Below, one piece after another: positions 13,903-19,060 of a stretch of DNA of 19,060 nt. Source of the stretch: JBFXAM01 sp050184295 (GTDB taxonomy: Bacteria; Planctomycetota; Phycisphaerae; UBA1845; Fen-1342). Below the pieces are notes generated by a model. That model made no database searches. It was not told the DNA's origin and saw nothing but the letters and a program-made list of their open reading frames with translations. A program made the position numbers and the translations under genes. The stretch is taken from NCBI GenBank assembly GCA_050184295.1, contig JBFXAM010000084.1, positions 1 to 19,060 of the forward strand. Direction: 5' to 3'. Numbering within the stretch: position 1 is the first letter of the stretch; each line of letters begins with the position of its first letter.

Positions 13903-15010
13903 GGGCAGGTCCGCCCCGAACCACGTTCTTCTGCCAAAGCTCGCCGATCGTATAGTCCTTCAGCCACTTCTTGAGCGCGGCGTGATCCAGGCGTTCAAAC
14001 ACCGAATGTGCTTCCTCGCGCCTAACGACGATGATGTCCGCAACGTCAAACTGGTCGACGAACGTTGGTGACTGTGTGGAGACGATGAATTGTGTGCGGG
14101 TCGATTCAGCGCGAACCATGTCGGCCAGGAGCGAGATCGCATCCGGATGCAAGCCGAGCTCGGGTTCGTCGATGACGATGATGGACGGTGGATCCGATTG
14201 CGAGAGCGCGGTCACGAGGCTGATAAAACGGAGTGTGCCGTCCGAGAGCTGCGACGGCTGGAACGGGTAATCGCTGCCCTTCTGACGCCACTCCAAGCCC
14301 ACCTTTTCCTCGCCGCCGGTTTCTTCGGGCCGCAACAAGAAGTCGTCGAAGAAAGGGGCGACGAGGCGTACGGTGTCGCGAATGCGTTCGTAGTGATCGG
14401 AGTGCTTCTGCCGAAGTCGCAGAAGGATTGCCGCCAGGTTGGAGGCGTCATCGCGAAGATATTCGTAGTCCCGGATTGAGTGCTGCCTTCGGGCGTTCGC
14501 CAGCTTGCTGCTGTCGTTGAAGTGGTGAATTCGCAAGTGAGTCAGCGCCCTCACGATTGGCCCCGTGTTGGGCGGGTCGCCGGATCGACCGGGCTTGTGG
14601 TTCTTGAAGTCGACCAGCTTGGATTCCAGGTGTCCGGAGGGGAAGGTGCGGGCGGCGGGCCATCCCGGCAATCCCTCGACGGACTCCGACGTAAACATGA
14701 GCGCCGACGCGGCGGTCGCCTTCAGGCAGAATTCATAGATCATGTCACTGAACGCGATGCGAGCAATGAGTTTCGATGTGCGTTTGGGCCCCAAGAAGAG
14801 AAGGGAGTCGCCACCCCCTTGATCCGACACGAAACTCTGCAGTTGAGCCTGCCCGATCGCGCGCAGCAGGCGAAAGAAGTCCACGAGATTGCTCTTGCCC
14901 GCGCCGTTCGCGCCAATCAGGACGTTTACATCGCGCAGCGCGAAATCCTCGAGTTTTTCGAGGGACTTGAAGCCACGCACCGTCAGCGATGTCAGGCGCA
15001 AGCGCTCCAT
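13895..15010 (-). CDS. AAA/ABC-type ATPase (COG4637-like) of a predicted two-gene defence module
   Basis: The 371-residue protein opens LTSLTVRGFKSL (7-18), the N-terminal strand of RecF/OLD/SMC-like ATPases. Walker A GANGAGKS is at 33-40, the family HFNDSS motif at 163-168, the ABC signature LSDGT at 255-259, Walker B IIVIDEPELGLHP at 277-289 (catalytic Glu282) and STQSP at 311-315. All ATPase residues are intact. The middle (about 85-250) would be the variable lid or arm. ATG 15010 is chosen for GAGGA 9 nt upstream and the family start pattern; the frame is open to ATG 15061, 3 nt after rimJ. Related ATPases in OLD, PARIS and similar systems sense infection and control a nuclease partner; here that partner would be DUF4276. 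COG placement is from motif memory. Confidence 0.85.
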   Translation of the reverse strand: MERLRLTSLTVRGFKSLEKLEDFALRDVNVLIGANGAGKSNLVDFFRLLRAIGQAQLQSFVSDQGGGDSLLFLGPKRTSKLIARIAFSDMIYEFCLKATAASALMFTSESVEGLPGWPAARTFPSGHLESKLVDFKNHKPGRSGDPPNTGPIVRALTHLRIHHFNDSSKLANARRQHSIRDYEYLRDDASNLAAILLRLRQKHSDHYERIRDTVRLVAPFFDDFLLRPEETGGEEKVGLEWRQKGSDYPFQPSQLSDGTLRFISLVTALSQSDPPSIIVIDEPELGLHPDAISLLADMVRAESTRTQFIVSTQSPTFVDQFDVADIIVVRREEAHSVFERLDHAALKKWLKDYTIGELWQKNVVRGGPAHE

Positions 15011-15064
15011 GTCGCACGATCCTCGCGGCAGGCAGGCCACTGGACGCGGATAGCCGGCCATCGT

Positions 15065-15634
15065 CTACGCCGGCGCCCACTTCTCGTTCGTCAAACTCGT
15101 CAGCACATGATCCGCCCAGCGGCCGTGGATGTACAGGTAGTCGCGGGCGTAGCCCTCGATCGCGAAGCCCAGTCGGCGGAGCAGCGCGCTGCTGCGCACG
15201 TTCGTCGGCTGGTAGTTCGCCATGACGCGGTGCAGCCGCAGCGACTCGAACGCGTACGCGATCACGAGCCGCAACGCTTCGGTCATGAGCCCGCGGCCTT
15301 GGTGTTCGGCGTCGAGCCCGTAACCGAGGTAACAGGCCTGCATGGGTCCGCGGACGATCTGCGAGAGATTCACCGATCCGATGATGCGGTCGTCGTCGTC
15401 GCGGGCCAGCAGCATCAGGCGGCAACTCTGGTCGTTGAAGAACTCGGTGAGGTTCGTGACGGCCCGTTTCGACCAGTACTCACAAGTGTAGAAGCCCGGC
15501 GGACGCGTGGGGTCGAGCGGCTCGAGGTGCGCGCGGTTGCGCTCGAAGTACTCGACGATCGCGGGCGCGTCGTCCTCCACCGCCATGCGGAGCAGGACGC
15601 GTTCGCCGGACAGGACGGGCGGCGTTCGGACCAT
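15065..15634 (-). CDS. rimJ: RimJ-type ribosomal-protein alanine N-acetyltransferase
   Basis: This 189-residue GNAT enzyme uses acetyl-CoA; E. coli RimJ acetylates the N-terminal alanine of ribosomal protein S5. The acetyl-CoA loop is HQGRGLMTEAL (111-121). The RimJ fingerprint that separates it from generic GNATs is strong: MANYQPTNVRSSALLRRLGF (138-157) and EGYARDYLYIHGRWADHVL (160-178). Length is close to E. coli RimJ (194). The ATG at 15634 lies 2 bp after the putA stop, so translation is probably coupled to putA. The same frame is open far upstream across putA, but that part is a shadow. A metabolic link between proline breakdown and RimJ is not obvious; the adjacency may be incidental. 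Confidence 0.88.
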   Translation of the reverse strand: MVRTPPVLSGERVLLRMAVEDDAPAIVEYFERNRAHLEPLDPTRPPGFYTCEYWSKRAVTNLTEFFNDQSCRLMLLARDDDDRIIGSVNLSQIVRGPMQACYLGYGLDAEHQGRGLMTEALRLVIAYAFESLRLHRVMANYQPTNVRSSALLRRLGFAIEGYARDYLYIHGRWADHVLTSLTNEKWAPA

Positions 15635-15636
15635 CG

Positions 15637-18600
15637 TCAGCCGAGCGCCTCCGCGACTTCCTCGCTGGGCGCGAAGCCGCGGCGCAAGGTGTTCTCGGTG
15701 ATGCAGCGCGGCTCGCAGAACTGGATGAGATAGTCGGGTCCGCCGGCCTTGCTGCCGATGCCGGACATCTTGAAGCCGCCGAAGGGCTGCACATCGACGA
15801 GTGCGCCGCTGATCTTGCGGTTGATGTAGAAGTTGCCGCAGTCGCACTCGTGGCGTGCGCGTTCGATGTTCGCGGGGCTGCGCGAGAAGATGCCGCCGGT
15901 GAGGGCGTAGTCGACGTTGTTGAAAATGTCGATGGCGTGGTCCATGTCGCGGGCGCGGATGACGGCGAGCACGGGGCCGAAGATTTCTTCCTTCGCGATC
16001 CGCGCGTTGGGATCCACGTCGACGAAGATCGTCGGGCCGATGAAGTAGCCGCCGGTGCGCTGCACGAGTTCGCGGACGTCGACCTCGAGCCCGAGCTTCG
16101 CCTCGCCTTTGCCGATCTCGACATACTTGCGGATCGACTCCCACGCGTTCTTGTCGATCACGGGCGGCACGAACGTCCCGGGATCCTCGGCGGGTCCGAC
16201 CTGCACCGAGCGGGCCGCCTCGATCAGCCGCGGCACAAAGCGGTCGTAGACGCCGTCCAGCACGATCGCGCGCGAGCACGCCGAGCATTTCTGGCCCGCG
16301 TAGCCGAACGCGGAGTAGACGACGCCTTTGACGGCCTCGTCGAGGTCGGCGTCGGTATCGACGATCGTCGCGTTCTTTCCGCCCATCTCGGCGATCACCT
16401 TCTTGAGCGCGGGCTGGGCCGTGACGACCTCGGCGGCGTTGCGGTTGATGCGGCAGCCGACCTCGCGCGAGCCGGTGAACGCGATCATCGCGACCTTCGG
16501 GTGCTTCACCATGATCTCGCCGACGACGCTGCCCTTGCCGGGCAGATAGGTCAGTACGCCTTTCGGCAGGCGCGCCTGTTCGAACATCTCGGCCAGCTTT
16601 GAGGCGATGACGCTGGCGGACTCGGCGGGCTTGATGATGACGGCGTTGCCCGTCACGAGCGCCGCGGTCGTCATGCCCGTCAGGATCGCGAGCGGAAAAT
16701 TCCACGGGCTGATGACCGCGACGACGCCGCGCGGCGTGTAAAAAAGCTCGTTGGTTTCGCCGGGCATGTCGCGCCGCCGGAGGTTGTCGGCAATGCGGAT
16801 CATCTCCTTGCCGTAGTAGTTGCAGAAGTCGATGGACTCGGAGACGTCGGCGTCGGCTTCGCGCCACGGTTTGCCGCACTCGAGGGCGATGACGGCGGAG
16901 AGCTCGTGGCGGCGGCGCTCCATGATGCGGGCGACTTCGAACAGGTATTCCGCGCGCTCGTGCGGCGGAACGCTTCGCCATTGCTTGAACGTGTCGAACG
17001 CGAGATCGACGGCGCGCTCGGTGCTGGCGGCGTCGGCAAGCGCGATGCGCCCGATGACCTCGGCGGGCTTTGAAGGATTGACGGATTCAACCCATTGTCC
17101 GGTGACGATGCGCTCGCCGCCGATGACCAGCGGCACTTCGCGTCCGATCTTTGCGCGCACCTCGCGGATCGCGCCCGCAAGCGCATCGCGGCCGTTGCGC
17201 CGCGAGAAATCCGTGTTTGGGACGTTCTCGAATGGATCCATGATCGGTTCCTCGAACTCGAAGAGGAGCTTCGGCGGCTTCTCGATCGGCGGCGTGCGGC
17301 GGCCGATTTCGGCCGGGGCTTCGAGCAGCGTGTCTTCGGAGACATCGCGGGTCGAGCTGTGCCGAAGGAACGACTCGTTCGCCGTGTTCTCGAGCAGCCG
17401 GCGGATCAGGTACGCCATTCCCGGCAGCAATTCGCCGTAAGGCGTGTAGATTCGGCAGCGTTCGCCGAGGTCGCGGCAGGCGCGTTTGATGGGGTCGCCC
17501 ATGCCATAGAGCATTTGGAGCTCAAACGCCCAGCTCGGCACGCCGATGAGCCGTTTGAGCGCGAGCGCGTGGGCGAGGCTGCGGACGTTGTGGCTGGCGA
17601 ACGCGGTGTGGACGAACTGCCAGTTTTCGAGCAGGGCGCGCGTGCAGCGCTCATAGCACGCGTCCGATTCCCACTTCTGCTCAAAGACCGGGCAGGGCCA
17701 GTGCTGCTGCTCGGCGTGCACCGTCTCGGTGTCCCAGTACGCGCCCTTCACCAGGCGCACCCAGAACGGCGTGCCGCGGTTCCGGGCGTACTCGATGGTC
17801 TCGGCGACGTCGCGGTCGGCGTCGCGCAGGTAGGCCTGAAGCACGATGCCGAAGTGCGGATAGTCGCGGAACTCGTCTTCGAGGAACACCTCACGGCAGA
17901 GTTCGAGCGTGAGATCCTTGATCGCGTAGTGCTCCATGTCGATATGGACGTGCGCGCCGTGTTGCATGCCCTCGCGCAGCAGCGGCCGCAGGCGCTCCTT
18001 GAGCACGCGCTTGCTGGCGTCGGGGTCGATCGCGTCGCTCTGCGAGTAGAGCGACGTGAGCTTGACCGAGACGTTGACGCGGGCGAGCGGCTTGGCGTCG
18101 CCGACGTCGATCTGGGGGATCTCGGGCCAGCCGCGGGCCGCGGCGCAGAGCGAGCGGATGAGCCGCAGGTAGATCGCGTGGTAATGCTCGGACTCGGCCT
18201 CCGAGAGTGCCGCCTCGCCGAGCACGTCGATCGTGAACGCGAGCCGCTGATCGCGCATGCGGCGGATGGTGCGGATGGCTTCTTCGGGGGTCGAACCGGC
18301 GATGAAGCGGTGGGCCATCTTCACCGACCCGCGCCGCGCGAACCACGCGGCGACGCGGGCCCGCAGCGAGTCGAGATGCTCGAAGTCCATCGCACGTGAA
18401 ATCCAATCGACGAAACCCGCGCCGGACGCCGGGGGCGCGAGGTCGTGCAGATCGGCGGCATCGGGCGCGGCGTGGGCGGCGCCGTGGCCCGCTCCGTTGC
18501 CGCTGCCGCGGCGCGCCGCATTGTGGCCGGCGGCGGCGCGGCGCGCGCCGTTCGCGCCGACCGGCGCGGCGAAGTACTCGCGCAGGTGGCGCGCGACATC

Positions 18601-18822
18601 GCGATCGTCGCGCATCATGGGCAGGACGTCGATGAAGCGGAACGACTGGACCTTGAACCACTCGTTCTGCATGCACTGTTGCAGCAGCTTCTCCTCCCAC
18701 CACTCGGGCTGAAAAACCCACGGGCTGCTGCCGCGGATGCGATCGAAGATCTCGTGGCCGAGCCGACGGGTCAGGGTTTCGAGCGCTGATGCGTCGACCA
18801 GCGGCGGAGGATGGGTGGACAT
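15637..18822 (-). CDS. putA: Bifunctional proline dehydrogenase / L-glutamate gamma-semialdehyde dehydrogenase PutA
   Basis: The 1061-residue enzyme oxidises proline to P5C with FAD, then P5C to glutamate with NAD. Residues 1-85 form the N-terminal arm. About 87-135 is a Gly/Ala/His/Arg-rich insert. The proline dehydrogenase barrel runs to about 490 and ends with the family's YGELLPGMAYLIRRLLENT (462-480). The aldehyde dehydrogenase follows: PWNFPLAI, GNAVIIKPAES, FTGSREVG, EMGGKN (active Glu) and GQKCSACSR with catalytic Cys846. No ribbon-helix-helix DNA-binding domain is present, so it is not a self-repressing PutA. ATG 18822 is chosen over GTG 18882 because the predicted promoter would place transcription start around 18878, too late for the earlier codon. 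First gene of putA-rimJ-ATPase-DUF4276. Confidence 0.96.
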   Translation of the reverse strand: MSTHPPPLVDASALETLTRRLGHEIFDRIRGSSPWVFQPEWWEEKLLQQCMQNEWFKVQSFRFIDVLPMMRDDRDVARHLREYFAAPVGANGARRAAAGHNAARRGSGNGAGHGAAHAAPDAADLHDLAPPASGAGFVDWISRAMDFEHLDSLRARVAAWFARRGSVKMAHRFIAGSTPEEAIRTIRRMRDQRLAFTIDVLGEAALSEAESEHYHAIYLRLIRSLCAAARGWPEIPQIDVGDAKPLARVNVSVKLTSLYSQSDAIDPDASKRVLKERLRPLLREGMQHGAHVHIDMEHYAIKDLTLELCREVFLEDEFRDYPHFGIVLQAYLRDADRDVAETIEYARNRGTPFWVRLVKGAYWDTETVHAEQQHWPCPVFEQKWESDACYERCTRALLENWQFVHTAFASHNVRSLAHALALKRLIGVPSWAFELQMLYGMGDPIKRACRDLGERCRIYTPYGELLPGMAYLIRRLLENTANESFLRHSSTRDVSEDTLLEAPAEIGRRTPPIEKPPKLLFEFEEPIMDPFENVPNTDFSRRNGRDALAGAIREVRAKIGREVPLVIGGERIVTGQWVESVNPSKPAEVIGRIALADAASTERAVDLAFDTFKQWRSVPPHERAEYLFEVARIMERRRHELSAVIALECGKPWREADADVSESIDFCNYYGKEMIRIADNLRRRDMPGETNELFYTPRGVVAVISPWNFPLAILTGMTTAALVTGNAVIIKPAESASVIASKLAEMFEQARLPKGVLTYLPGKGSVVGEIMVKHPKVAMIAFTGSREVGCRINRNAAEVVTAQPALKKVIAEMGGKNATIVDTDADLDEAVKGVVYSAFGYAGQKCSACSRAIVLDGVYDRFVPRLIEAARSVQVGPAEDPGTFVPPVIDKNAWESIRKYVEIGKGEAKLGLEVDVRELVQRTGGYFIGPTIFVDVDPNARIAKEEIFGPVLAVIRARDMDHAIDIFNNVDYALTGGIFSRSPANIERARHECDCGNFYINRKISGALVDVQPFGGFKMSGIGSKAGGPDYLIQFCEPRCITENTLRRGFAPSEEVAEALG

Positions 18823-18884
18823 CGAAGAATCCGGGATTCCCTCGGCGGCGGACGCGCGAAACGTCGAACGCCGTGTTGCCACCG

Positions 18885-18913
18885 ATGTTACCGCGGAGGT
18901 GTTCGAGCGGCAA
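18885..18913 (-). promoter_or_regulatory. Putative putA operon promoter
   Basis: On the - strand, TTGCCG (18913-18908) and TAACAT (18890-18885) are spaced by 17 bp. The predicted start near 18878 gives a leader of about 56 nt to the ATG at 18822. Upstream (18914-19060) is very GC-rich sequence in which I recognise no gene. Confidence 0.45.
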
Positions 18914-19060
18914 AGCGCGGCGGGCGGTGGGCGACCGCGCGACCGGGCGGTCGGTGCGCGGCACGTGCGGCGTCGAGCAGCCGATCCCCAGCCGCGCGGC
19001 GCGACCCGTGCGGTGCGCGGCGGCCGGCGTGGGCAAGCGCGTCAGCGGTCGTGGGGCGCT

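Noticed and set aside
13216..15010. Clear GC drop proving horizontal transfer of the ATPase/DUF4276 pair
   Set aside because: Two sampled 60-base lines (14041-14100, 53%; 14461-14520, 58%) are lowish, but a core-gene line (12961-13020, 57%) is similar. A full computation would be needed, so no claim is made.
15638..16981. Long N-terminal extension of rimJ
   Set aside because: It is the alternative frame of putA. RimJ homology begins only at the ATG at 15634.
17095..18399. A 434-codon + strand open frame inside putA
   Set aside because: It is the antisense shadow of a clearly real PutA, with no start signals or known motifs.
18935..18961. Hairpin (6 bp plus 4 bp with a 3-nt bulge) upstream of the putA promoter
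   Set aside because: It lacks a T-tract, has no identified gene to terminate, and such pairings are common by chance in sequence this GC-rich.
18952..19021. 11-bp direct repeat CGGTGCGCGGC at 18952 and 19011
   Set aside because: It is low-information GC-rich sequence, expected by chance here, with no third copy or regular spacing, so it is not CRISPR.
1..19060. tRNA, rRNA, IS, prophage or CRISPR elements
   Set aside because: I looked for them on both strands, and no cloverleaf, transposase, terminal inverted repeat or regular repeat array could be supported.

Overview
The window is a GC-rich, gene-dense piece of a bacterial chromosome that looks planctomycetal, probably from the Phycisphaerae or a related lineage. 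This placement is an inference. It rests on a secreted protein ending in the duplicated 'GDMNCNG…NFDIDPFV / ADVNGDG…NNFDINAFV' dockerin-like module common in Planctomycetota, on a stand-alone pseudopilin with the 'FTLVELLTVIAIISLLIGILIPSL' type of N-terminus, and on the mix of core genes. No phage, IS, tRNA, rRNA or CRISPR was recognised.

Layout. (1) 1-4865, + strand: phosphate acquisition and signalling. The 3' end of a sensor histidine kinase (PhoR-like by context) is followed by pstS-pstC-pstA-pstB, with overlapping pstC/pstA/pstB junctions, and then by phoU with its own promoter. (2) 4885-7083, - strand: a core operon gmk-rpoZ-coaC-coaB (guanylate kinase, RNA polymerase omega, and the two coenzyme A enzymes). 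CoaC and CoaB lie in one reading frame, split by a single stop codon. (3) 7247-10533, + strand: three apparently independent genes, a MIP channel, a pseudopilin, and a secreted thioredoxin-fold protein carrying the dockerin-like module. Each has a recognisable promoter, and the last two end in strong hairpin terminators. (4) 10752-13187, + strand: a degenerate GT-B glycosyltransferase-like protein, then prfB (release factor 2), which is read through an in-frame UGA by the classic programmed +1 frameshift. (5) 13216-18822, - strand: putA (proline to glutamate)-rimJ-AAA ATPase-DUF4276/Toprim protein, packed so tightly that they can be one transcript. The last two genes overlap and form a two-gene ATPase plus nuclease-like module that resembles anti-phage systems. 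This is the best candidate for an undescribed system here.

How the genes work together. PstSCAB imports phosphate and, with PhoU and the kinase, would report phosphate status. Gmk, omega and CoaBC are housekeeping. PutA feeds on proline, and RimJ acetylates a ribosomal protein N-terminus. The ATPase/DUF4276 pair is an accessory module at the 3' end of that unit.

Regulatory signals. Good -35/-10 pairs precede phoU, the channel, the pseudopilin, the thioredoxin-dockerin gene and putA. At gmk, phoU, the glycosyltransferase-like gene and prfB a -10-like hexamer ends only 6-9 nt before the start codon, and three of the four lack a Shine-Dalgarno sequence, which suggests leaderless transcripts. 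The only gene-free stretch longer than 300 bp (9249-9591) holds a terminator, a promoter and a leader. Other spacers longer than 150 bp are 155-374 (pst control region), 7084-7246, 8024-8216, 10534-10751 and 18823-19060. Beyond the sites listed I see nothing in them.
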